From Phocaeicola coprocola DSM 17136 (GTDB lineage: Bacteria > Bacteroidota > Bacteroidia > Bacteroidales > Bacteroidaceae), in assembly GCF_000154845.1 (NCBI RefSeq), contig NZ_DS981473.1, positions 1 to 43,078 of the forward strand: a stretch of 43,078 nt of DNA. Reading direction: 5' to 3'. Under the pieces are notes generated by a model, which searched no databases, was not told where the DNA came from, and worked only from the letters and a program-made list of their open reading frames with translations. Numbering within the stretch: position 1 is the stretch's first letter; every line of letters begins with the position of its first letter. Positions 1 through 9,200 of this stretch are shown piece after piece. A program made the position numbers and the translations under genes.

Positions 1-696
1 TAGTTATGAAAAAAACTTTAACGATTCTGTTTATGTTATGTTGTGTCTTTGGAGTATTTGCTCAGAAAGATATAACTTATTGGAATAAAATGGCTAATGG
101 TACTTCAGAAGCACTTATCAAACATTTTTGGGGAGCTAGTTTTGAGGGCTACGAAAAACGCTATTATTTTAATTATGGTAGCGATCTTTCTGATATGTCA
201 ACAAATAACTATTGGCCACAGGCACATGCAATGGATGTTCTGGTGGATGCGTATATGCGTACTGGTAAATCGTATTATAAAGAACTTTTTCCTTTGTGGT
301 GGGAAGGTATGCCCAAATATAATTTTGCCGGAAAAATGAATCCCAAAGATCCTTGGTGGAATGTTTTTGTTGATGATATGGAATGGATCGTATTAGCACA
401 AATAAGAATGTTTGAAAGTACAGGGGAGAAAAAATATATAGAGAAAGCGAGGCAAGTATATGATGATTGGATTTGGCCTACATGGGGACCGGAAGATGAA
501 GCTCCCTGGTTTGGTGGAATTACTTGGAAGACGGATGTCGCAAAATCAAAGAATGCTTGCTCTAATGGACCGGCTGCATTAATTGCTGCTCGTCTTTACT
601 CTTTTTACGATCAGGCTCAATTTAGCGATGGCAAGATTAAAAATGCCTACTTAAATGAAGCTATCAAAATTTATATTTGGGAGAAAAACTACTTAT

Positions 697-711
697 CCTT
701 AATTCCGCAAC
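697..711 (+). repeat. Left terminal inverted repeat of the IS1380 element
   Basis: CCTTAATTCCGCAAC, the inverted partner of 2276-2290 with one mismatch. Confidence 0.9.
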
Positions 712-832
712 ATAATTGATAATTATTTTTATAAGTTCCTGAGCAACATTTTGTTGCCCAGGTTTTTGCCATGTCAGCGTTTTCACTTACCTTAGTGTTG
801 CGAATCCAAAGACAAAGAAAACCGCAACAGGC

Positions 833-2119
833 ATGGCAAAGGTAGCAATAAAATCCGAAAGACTCACTCCTTTTGGAGGCATATTTCCAATCATGGAGCA
901 ATTTACCTCCCTTCTCTCCTCTACAATTGACTCAACACTTGGGTTGAGATGCAAACTCTATGGTTATCAATACAGCGAAATCATCCGCTCCCTCCTATGC
1001 GTTTACTTCTGCGGCGGTTCTTGCGTTGAGGATGTCACCGCCCACTTAATGAGTCATCTTTCCCTTCACCCCACACTCCGCACCTGTAGCGCCGACACCA
1101 TCCTTAGGGCAATAAACGAACTGACCCGGGAAAACATCTCATACACGTCTGATGCCGGAAAGTCCTATGATTTCAATACGGCAGACACACTCAACACATT
1201 GCTCCTGAATTGCCTGTTGTCCACAGGGCAGTTGAAAGAGGGCGGGGAGTATGACGTTGACTTTGACCACCAGTTCATTGAGGCGGAGAAGTACGATGCA
1301 AAGCCCACGTACAAGAAATTTCTTGGTTACAGGTCCGGTGTGGCCGTTATCGGCGACATGATTGTCGGCATAGAGAACAGCGACGGCAACACCAATGTAC
1401 GCTTTCACCAGAAGGACACGCTAAAGAGGATTTTGGAGAGACTTGAAGAGAAGAAGCTGACAGTCAAACGCTTCAGGGCCGACTGCGGCTCATGCTCTGA
1501 AGACATTGTGGATGAGGTCAGGAAGCATTGCAGGACATTCTACATACGCGCCAACCGCTGCTGCTCGCTCTATGATGACATCTTCGCGCTCAGAGGGTGG
1601 AAGAAGGAAGAGATAAACGGCATCGTGTTTGAGTTGAACTCCATTCTCGTTGAGAAGTGGAAGGGCAAACCGTATCGCCTGGTAATCCAGAGACAGAGAC
1701 GCATGGGCAGTGGACCGGACCTGTGGGAGGGGGAATATACATACCGCTGCATCCTGACCAACGATTACGAATCATCCATGAGGGACATCGTGGAGTTCTA
1801 TAACATGCGCGGTGGCAAGGAACGCGTCTTTGATGACATGAACAATGGGTTTGGATGGGACAGACTGCCTAAATCCTTCATGGCGGAAAATACCGTGTTC
1901 CTGCTCCTGACGGCACTGATACGCAATTTCTACAAGGCCATCATGCAAAGGATTGAAGTGAAGAAGTTCGGGCTCAAGGAAACCAGCCGTATCAAGACGT
2001 TTGTCTTCAAATTCATTTCAGTACCTGCCAAGTGGATTAAGACCGCAAGGCAATGTGTGCTGAATATCTACACCGACAACCATGCATATGCAGAAGCCTT
2101 CAAAACTTCTTCCGGATGA
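833..2119 (+). CDS. IS1380-family transposase
   Basis: 428-residue DDE transposase. Visible features: the DVDFDHQFIEAEKYDAKPTYKKFLGYRSG segment typical of IS1380-type enzymes (first catalytic Asp), KRFRADCGSCSEDIVDEV (second Asp region), and the C-terminal block EFYNMRGGKERVFDDMNNGFGWDRLP, which carries the catalytic Glu region of this family (YNxRGxxE). The gene appears intact and full length, so the element is probably still mobile. Codon use is visibly richer in G and C than the flanking GH76 gene, consistent with horizontal origin. Confidence 0.92.
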   Translation: MAKVAIKSERLTPFGGIFPIMEQFTSLLSSTIDSTLGLRCKLYGYQYSEIIRSLLCVYFCGGSCVEDVTAHLMSHLSLHPTLRTCSADTILRAINELTRENISYTSDAGKSYDFNTADTLNTLLLNCLLSTGQLKEGGEYDVDFDHQFIEAEKYDAKPTYKKFLGYRSGVAVIGDMIVGIENSDGNTNVRFHQKDTLKRILERLEEKKLTVKRFRADCGSCSEDIVDEVRKHCRTFYIRANRCCSLYDDIFALRGWKKEEINGIVFELNSILVEKWKGKPYRLVIQRQRRMGSGPDLWEGEYTYRCILTNDYESSMRDIVEFYNMRGGKERVFDDMNNGFGWDRLPKSFMAENTVFLLLTALIRNFYKAIMQRIEVKKFGLKETSRIKTFVFKFISVPAKWIKTARQCVLNIYTDNHAYAEAFKTSSG

Positions 2120-2275
2120 TTTACATCACTTGATGGCCACTGATTGCGTATTGCCTCAAGTCGCTTTATGGGGTAAGGGGATGGTATGCGCATTGAAACG
2201 GACGCGAGGACTTAATGGTTATCTTACGAATCAAAAGTCCATTTCTCTTTATGTAGGTAGCACTTCGGGAATGGA

Positions 2276-2290
2276 GTTGCGGATTTAAGG
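2276..2290 (-). repeat. Right terminal inverted repeat of the IS1380 element
   Basis: Read on the minus strand it is CCTTAAATCCGCAAC, 14 of 15 identical to the left end. The 2120-2275 stretch before it is IS non-coding sequence. Confidence 0.9.
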
Positions 2291-2805
2291 CTTATTTGAT
2301 CGTAAAACAGGAGCTGTTTATGATAATATTAATGGAAAGGGTGAAATTCAGAGAAACTGGATATTTACTTATAACATTGGAACCTTTTTAGGAGCTGCCC
2401 ATGAGCTTTATAAAATAACAGGTGATAAGCAGTATTTAGATGACGCAGTAAAGGCTGCCAATTTTGTTGTAGAACAATTATCACAAAATGAAGGTTTGTT
2501 GCCTGATGCTGTAAGTGGCGATGGAGGATTGTTTCATGGAATCTTTTTCCGTTATTTTGTTAAGCTGATCAATGATCACTCTGTAGATTATTCAGATAGA
2601 AAGAAGTTTCATGAGTATATCACTCGCTGTGCCACTGTAATGGCTACTCAAGGAATTAATCCCAACACCATGTTATATGGAGGGCGTTGGAGAAAGGCTC
2701 CTGCAGATAATGAAAAAGTAGGGCTAACTCCTCATTTAACAGGATGTATGTTGATGGAAGCGATGTGTGTCCTACAACCTTTATGATTTTCTTTAAAGTG
2801 GAATG

Positions 2806-2834
2806 TTTAGGCAGTATAGTTCATATTGCCTAAA
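2806..2834 (+). terminator. Candidate terminator or hairpin after GH76
   Basis: Inverted repeat TTTAGGCA (2806-2813) and TGCCTAAA (2827-2834) lies 20 bp after the GH76 stop. The following TGTTTGTT tract is only moderately T-rich, so it may instead be a processing or attenuation hairpin between GH76 and GH31. Confidence 0.45.
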
Positions 2835-2926
2835 TGTTTGTTATACGAATACCTATAATTAGATGAAATCATGATATTTAATTTATCATTTAAATGAGTA
2901 TTCATAATGATGTAAGCAATAGTAAT

Positions 2927-5090
2927 ATGGTAAATTTAAAGATAGTTGGAGTTTTAGGAATGTTATGTTTTACGGGATGGTTATCTGCCCATAACGTGAA
3001 AATGGAAAAGGAAGTAATAGTCGGTGATGGTATTGCTAAATTTGTTCCAAAAGGTTTCAATCTGAGTCAAATGCCTTCTTTTGCCTTAAAAGCAGAGCCT
3101 CAGGAAAAAGGTATGTTACCTTCAAATTGGCAGCTTTATCCTATAATGGAAAAGAAAAAAGGACATGCTAGTGCCTATTTGGACGTACCTCAAGGTACTA
3201 GTCTTTATGGTGGCGGTGAGGTTACAGGGCCGTTGTTGCGAAACGGACAAAGTATCAAATTGTGGAATACAGATTCAGGTGCATATAGTGTTGATAATGG
3301 AAAACGCTTGTATCAGTCACATCCTTGGGTAATGGGAGTTCGTCCGGATGGAACTTCTTTTGGAATTTTATTTGATACACCTTATAAAGCGAAACTGACA
3401 ACTACCGATGAACGTATTAATTTCGAAACAGAAGGTGAACTATTTCGTATATTTGTAATAGACAGAGAGTCTCCGCAGGCGGTTATAAAAGGCTTGGCCG
3501 AACTTATCGGTACTATGCCTATGGTTCCACGGTGGGCTTTAGGATATCAGCAGTGCCGATTCTCTTATACACCAGCCAGTCGTGTAATTGAGGTTGCAGA
3601 TACTTTCCGTATTAAGCGTATTCCTTGTGATGTGATATGGATGGATATTGATTATATGGATGGATATTGATTATATGGATGGTTATCGTATTTTTACATT
3701 TAATCCTCAGACATTTCCAGATCCAGCGGCTTTGAATAGAGATCTTCATATACGTGGATTTCATTCAGCATGGATGATAGACCCGGGGGCTAAAGTTGAT
3801 TCTACTTATTTTGTCTATAAGTCGGGAACAGCAAATGATGTATGGGTTAAAACAGCACAAGGAAAGGAATTCCATGGAGATGCTTGGCCAGGTGCATGCG
3901 CTTTTCCTGATTTTACTCAGCCTAAAACAGTGCGTTGGTGGGCTGATTTATATAAGGACTTTTTGGATAAGGGAGTTGATGGAGTTTGGAATGATGTGAA
4001 TGAACCTCAGATAAGTAATACTCCTACAGGAACTATGCCTGAAGATAACAAACATTTAGGAGGTGACAAGATTCCGGCTGGACCTCATTTGAAATATCAT
4101 AATGTGTACGGTTATCTTATGGTTAAGGCATCTCGGGAGGGGATTATGAAAGCGCGTCCGCAAAATCGTCCTTTTATTTTAACGCGTTCAAATTTTTTGG
4201 GTGGACAACGATTTGCTGCTACTTGGACGGGAGATAATGCTTCCTGGGTAAGTCATATGACTATGTCTGTTCCCATGATTCTTACTTTAGGATTATCTGG
4301 TCAGCCATTTAGTGGGGCAGATGTTGGTGGCTTCTTGTTTAATCCTGATGCAGACTTGTTTGGTCGTTGGATGGCTTTAGGAGCTTTTTATCCTTTTTCT
4401 CGAGGGCATGCTTGTGCTGGTACTATTAATAAAGAGCCTTGGGCATTCGGACAAAAAGTAGAGGATGTATCACGTATGGCGTTAGAACGTCGTTATGTTT
4501 TGTTGCCTTATTATTATACGTTGCTTCATGAGGCCTCAGAAACTGGAATGCCTATTATGCGTCCTGTTTTTTTTGCAGATCCTAAGGATACTTTACTTCG
4601 TGCAGAAGAACAGGCATTTCTTATTGGAGAAAATTTACTGGTTGTCCCAGAATGGGCTCAGAATCCAGCTTTACCTAAAGGTATTTGGAGAAACCTGTCT
4701 TTGATTCCAGGTGATGATAAGGATTCATATCAGGCTAAATTAAAAATTCGTGGTGGCGCTATTATTCCGACAGGAAAAATTATACAGAATACGAATGAAA
4801 AATCGCTTGATCCATTGACTTTATTAGTTTGCTTGGATGAAAAAGGTGAAGCCCATGGTACTCTTTATTGGGATGAAGGGGATAATTGGTCGTTTAAAGA
4901 TGGCAATTATAGCTTTCAGCATTTTACCGCTATTCGTACTGCTGATAATAAAGTGCAAGTTAAAATAACCCAAAAGAAAGGTAAGTATATCACAGAAAAC
5001 AATGATATGGCTATTGTGAAGATTATTACAGATAAAGGCATATATCAAGCTAGTGGTAATTTAGTTGAAGGAATAGAAGTACAATTGTAA
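2927..5090 (+). pseudogene. GH31 alpha-glucosidase-like protein, frameshifted by a 19-bp tandem repeat
   Basis: Secreted or periplasmic GH31 glycoside hydrolase (alpha-glucosidase/alpha-xylosidase type). I prefer the ATG at 2927, which opens directly into a signal peptide (MVNLKIVGVLGMLCFTGWLSA), over the ATG at 2894. The N-terminal beta-sandwich includes GTSLYGGGEVTGPL; the barrel carries the substrate-site motif IWMDIDYMDGYR, the nucleophile motif GVWNDVNEPQ (Asp about residue 350 after repair) and the acid/base motif TWTGDNASW. The reading frame breaks inside IWMDIDYMDGY, where a 19-bp unit is present one time too many: the first frame stops at 3668-3670 and the rest is open from about 3648 to 5090. 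Removing one unit gives a 714-residue protein with a canonical motif. As read, the product is truncated before the active site. Lies 20 bp upstream of the esterase gene, probably co-transcribed. Confidence 0.88.
3635..3682 (+). repeat. 19-bp tandem repeat, 2.5 copies, inside GH31 active-site motif
   Basis: Unit ATATGGATGGATATTGATT occurs at 3635-3653 and 3654-3672, followed by a 10-bp partial copy (3673-3682). One and a half units encode the normal motif IWMDIDYMDGY; the added unit is 19 bp, not a multiple of three, and shifts the frame. Slipped-strand mispairing explains both gain and loss of a unit. Confidence 0.93.
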
Positions 5091-5110
5091 TAACAAATAA
5101 AACAATTTTT

Positions 5111-5956
5111 ATGAAAACTAGATTTTATTGCATACTTGTATTATTAGCATGTTCCATTACTCTTTATGCACAAGGTTATCAATGGGAAAAAGCTATTTCT
5201 TACCGTGAAGGGAAGCAAAATGCATATATGAAGCAAAAATGTTTGCTTGATGTATATTATCCGACTGATAAGAAGGATTTTCCCACCGTTGTTTGGTTTC
5301 ATGGTGGAGGATTGACCGGCGGAGACCGTGAAATTCCACGTGAATTGCGTGAGCAAGGAATTGCTGTTGTGGGTGTGAGTTATCGCTTATGTGCCGGGAA
5401 TAAAGATCCTAAGGCAATTAATGCTGATGTAACAACTGATGATGCGGTAGATGATGCAGCTGCAGCCACTGCATGGGTAGTAAAGAATATAGCCCGTTAT
5501 GGAGGAAATCCTTCGAAAATATATTTAGCAGGACATTCTGCGGGAGGTTATTTAGTCAGTATGATTGGACTGGATAAAAGTCGGTTGGCTAAATATGGAG
5601 TAGATGCTGATAGCTTTGCTGCTCTTATTCCTTTTAGCGGACAAGCTATTACTCATTTCCAGAATAGACGTGATAGGGGAATTTCTGATTATCAGCCTTT
5701 AATTGATGAGCATGCTCCGTTATACTATGTACGTAAAGATTGTCCCCCTATCTTGCTGATATGTGGTGACCGTGAACGGGAGATGCTGGGACGTTATGAA
5801 GAAAATGCTTATATGTGGCGTATGCTTAAGATTATAGGTCATCCAGCTGCATATCTTTATGAACTACAGGGGTTTGACCATGGAACGATGTCACACCCTG
5901 CTCATTCTATATTATTAGAGTATATTCGTAACAGAGAAAAGGAAGTAGATAAATAG
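5111..5956 (+). CDS. Secreted alpha/beta-hydrolase esterase
   Basis: 281-residue serine hydrolase of the hormone-sensitive-lipase/acetylesterase type, probably removing acyl groups from polysaccharide or oligosaccharide. Signal peptide MKTRFYCILVLLACSITLYAQ. Visible motifs: oxyanion-hole HGGG (WFHGGGLTGGD), nucleophile elbow GHSAGG, a candidate catalytic Asp in LICGDRERE and the catalytic His in GFDHGTM near the C-terminus. It starts 20 bp after the GH31 stop and is followed by a hairpin, so it looks like the last gene of the hydrolase operon. Unlike its two neighbours it is intact. The exact ester substrate cannot be read from the sequence. Confidence 0.82.
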   Translation: MKTRFYCILVLLACSITLYAQGYQWEKAISYREGKQNAYMKQKCLLDVYYPTDKKDFPTVVWFHGGGLTGGDREIPRELREQGIAVVGVSYRLCAGNKDPKAINADVTTDDAVDDAAAATAWVVKNIARYGGNPSKIYLAGHSAGGYLVSMIGLDKSRLAKYGVDADSFAALIPFSGQAITHFQNRRDRGISDYQPLIDEHAPLYYVRKDCPPILLICGDREREMLGRYEENAYMWRMLKIIGHPAAYLYELQGFDHGTMSHPAHSILLEYIRNREKEVDK

Positions 5957-5961
5957 ATTGG

Positions 5962-6002
5962 TAGGTATGGAGTGTCTCAATAGTTACATTACTCCATACC
6001 TA
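5962..6002 (+). terminator. Candidate terminator after esterase
   Basis: Perfect 12-bp stem TAGGTATGGAGT / ACTCCATACCTA around a 17-base loop, 6 bp after the esterase stop. The T-tract is weak (TTGTATTATG), so termination strength is uncertain. The rest of the gap to 6168 shows nothing further that I recognise. Confidence 0.55.
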
Positions 6003-6168
6003 TTGTATTATGTATTCTATAGAAGAATAAGGGAAAGATCAAAATAGTTTGATTCACTAATCTTTTTCACATGATAAATTGCAGATAAATGATTACTGAA
6101 AGATAAAAAACTGAAGTGGATGATCTGAATTAATTTTATTTGATATGAATGCAAATATTATATATCTC

Positions 6169-6201
6169 TTTCAATGCAATTTGTTATTTTCTATACCTTT
6201 G
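6169..6201 (+). promoter_or_regulatory. Bacteroidetes-type promoter for the hybrid sensor gene
   Basis: A perfect -7 element TACCTTTG lies at 6194-6201, with a weak -33 box TTTC at 6169-6172. Transcription would begin near 6208, which rules out the TTG at 6212 as a practical start and favours the ATG at 6230. Confidence 0.6.
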
Positions 6202-6229
6202 TACCTGAATATTGATTAAAAAATATACT

Positions 6230-9200
6230 ATGATAAATGCTGTTATGAAATTTATAGGAGGATTGTTTTTTTTTCTGGTATGTGTAATAAATTCATTATC
6301 AGCTTATAATTTAAGGCAGGTTACTAATTCAGAAGGTCTTACCAGTAGTGCTGTACTTTCTTTACTGCAAGATAGTAATGGCTTTTTATGGATGGGGACT
6401 TGTGATGGAGTGAATATATATGATGGCACAAAAGCATATAGTTGGAATGGTTGGGGGCAATTGAACTTATCTGGGTACATCATAGAAGAAATATTAGAAA
6501 CTCATGATGGAGTAATTTGGGTACAGACAAACTATGGTTTGAGTAAAGTTGATAAAGAAAAACGCCTTGTTGTTGATTATCCCCAGTTTAAGGGTAGTTA
6601 TATGATGGTCAAGAATGAACTAGGGAATCTGTTCTTCTTCTCAAGTAGTAATTTGTTATACGCTTTTAATGAAAAAAAACAAGAGTTTTATAGACTTCCT
6701 ATAGGAACTTTGGATAGGGAAGATATTGTTAATCTTTATGTGAATGAACATTATCTAATTATTTTCCTAAAAAACGAGATTATATATTATCAAATGAAAC
6801 ATTCTCCGGAAGGAGAATATACCCTCTCTACAATAAACACTAGTGAAAAAACAGAGGTACGTTATGGCTTTGGAGATAAAAATCAGGTTTATTGGTTAGA
6901 TAAAGATTATAATTTATTTGGATATAGTTTGGATAAGCCTGTAAAAAAGCTTATTTGTAACTGGAAAGAGGCATTGGATGGAAGAGGAACCATTGTAGAT
7001 ATACTTCGTGATGGAACATCTTTTTTTGTTGCATTTCAAACAAATGGTTTATTGAAGATTTCTTTGCAGGCAAATGATAAGTATACGGTAGATGATTTAG
7101 GCATAAAGTCTGGAGTATTTCGGATCTTAAAAGATCGTTTTCAAGATATTGTGTGGATTGCGACAGACGGTCAAGGCGTATATATTTATTCTGAGGGGAA
7201 GTATTCAATTTCATCGGTAACCTATCAAGATCTAAATCAAAGTATAGGTAAGCCGGTTCGGTCTATTTTTTGGGATAATGAAGGTACATTATGGTTAGGT
7301 ACTAAAGGGGAGGGAATTCTTAAAATTTATGATTTTTCTCCTCTGAAGCATAATATGAACTATAGGACAGAACTGATAAATTCTCAAGAAGGTGGATTAA
7401 TAAATAATTCTGTATATGCATTTGCAAAAAGTTGCAGACCTATGTTTTGGATAGGACATGATGCTGGTCTCAGTTATTATTCATATCGCGATAGAAAAAT
7501 CAGGAGTGTTTATTCGCCAGAAAAGATCAATTACGTGCATGCCATATATGAAGAGAATGATTCGATTCTTTGGATAGCTACCGTTGGGACAGGAGTTATT
7601 CGTGCACGTATTGAAGACAGATCTGGCGTTCCATATATTCATTCTTTAAAACGCTATACCATTGATAGTGGAAATTTTTCTTCAAATTATTTCTTTACTC
7701 TATTTGCTGATAGTAGTCATGATAATATTTGGTTTGGTAATCGAGGATATGGACTCTTTCATATAGAAGGCGATAGTTTAGCTGCCATGCCTTTAAAAAA
7801 TGAATATTCAAGTAGAGTTGTGAATGATATCTTTTCGATAATTCGTGACGAAGATATTTTCTGGCTTGGTACAGGAGCAGGACTGATTAAAAAGTTACAT
7901 GATGAAGAAATGTATTTTAATCAGCAGGATGGATTTATTAATAGTACAATTCATTCAATGCTTCTAGACGAAAATAAAAGATTATGGATTGCAACCAATG
8001 GAGGACTTATCAGCTTTAATGTGCTGAATAATAAATTTCAGAATTATGGAAAAGGTAGTGGGCTGGAAATACTAGAATTTAGTGACGGAGCTTCATTCTG
8101 TCAAGACAATACCTTATTTTTTGGAGGTATTAATGGTTTTATTACTATAACTAATAACGAAATGTATGTTTCTGATAAGGCAGCTGTAAAACCTCCATTA
8201 CGCTTTACAAACATTGATATTTTAGGTGAACAGGGTATGTGTGTTGATGTACAGAGTTGGGGAGATAAACCTTCTCTGTCATTAGAGTCTGATCAGAACA
8301 ATTTTGCGATATCTTTTCTTGCGTTAGATTATGTAAATCCAACTAACTATAGTTATCAGTATCGTTTGAATGAGAAAACGGAATGGATAGATAATGGAAC
8401 GAATAACAGTATCTCTTTTACTCAGATGAATTATGGAGATTATCTTCTTGAAGTTCGTTATAAGAATCAGACAACAGGGGAGTTTAGTCCTGTTTATTCT
8501 GTGCATATAACTATTGCTTCCCCCTGGTATTTAAGTACGTTAGCTGTTGTTATTTATGTTCTATTGCTTTTGTTGGCTGTGTTGTTGTGTATTCGCTGGT
8601 TTTTATTAAAGCAACAGCGTAAAAAGCTATTAGTGCTGGAAAAAATGGAGCAACAACATAAAGAAGATTTATATGAGGAAAAGCTACGTTTCTTTACTAA
8701 TATAACTCATGAGTTTTCTACTCCGCTTACACTTATATATGGCCCTTGTGAGCGCTTGTTGAAATATGACCATTCGGAGTATGTACATAAATATGTCTCA
8801 TTGATAAAAGCAAATGCAGAGAGGTTAAATGCTTTGATTCAGGAGATTATTGATTTTAGAAGACTGGACACAGGGCATCAGATTCAATGTATCCAACAGA
8901 TAGATGTTTCAGCTTTATGTAATGATATTATTCATTCGTTTTCGGAGTTGGCAGAGCAAAACATGATTCAATTTGAAAATGTAGTGTCAGAAAATATTTT
9001 TTGGAATACCGACAGTAAAAGTTTGACGAAAATTTTGAATAATTTAATCTCGAATGCTTTTAAATATACCTCTGTAGGGGGACGTATTCGTGTAACGGTA
9101 GATGTAGTTGATAACCAAAGTTTGCGTATTAAGGTGTATAATACGGGAAAAGGTATTCGTCAGGAGGATATTCCTTTGATTTTTAACAGATATAAAGTGC

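Larger units (their letters stand above)
697..2290 (+). mobile_element. IS1380-family insertion sequence, complete, 1594 bp
   Basis: The element is bounded by 15-bp terminal inverted repeats (697-711 and 2276-2290) that match at 14 of 15 positions, and flanked by a perfect 5-bp direct duplication CTTAT (692-696 and 2291-2295). It carries one transposase gene. Deleting the element plus one duplication restores the GH76 reading frame, which confirms the ends. The near-perfect repeats and intact transposase suggest a recent insertion. Confidence 0.92.
6..2786 (+). pseudogene. GH76 family alpha-1,6-mannanase-like protein, split by an IS1380 element
   Basis: Secreted glycoside hydrolase, probably cleaving alpha-1,6-mannoside backbones (GH76). 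The 5' part (6-696) encodes a signal peptide ending near FGVFAQ, then the GH76 features: the paired aspartates D123-D124 in VFVDDMEW and the segment WKTDVAKSKNACSNGPAALIAA. The 3' part resumes at 2296 with FDRKTGAVYDNI and ends with LTPHLTGCMLMEAM at 2786. Between them lies an insertion sequence. Removing 697-2290 and one copy of the 5-bp duplication joins KNY-L-FDRK in frame and gives 394 codons (393 residues), a normal GH76 size. As it stands, translation stops at 717-719 after a few IS-encoded residues, so the catalytic barrel is incomplete and the product is presumably inactive. Same strand as the GH31 and esterase genes downstream. Family call is firm; substrate is inferred from family only. 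Confidence 0.85.
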
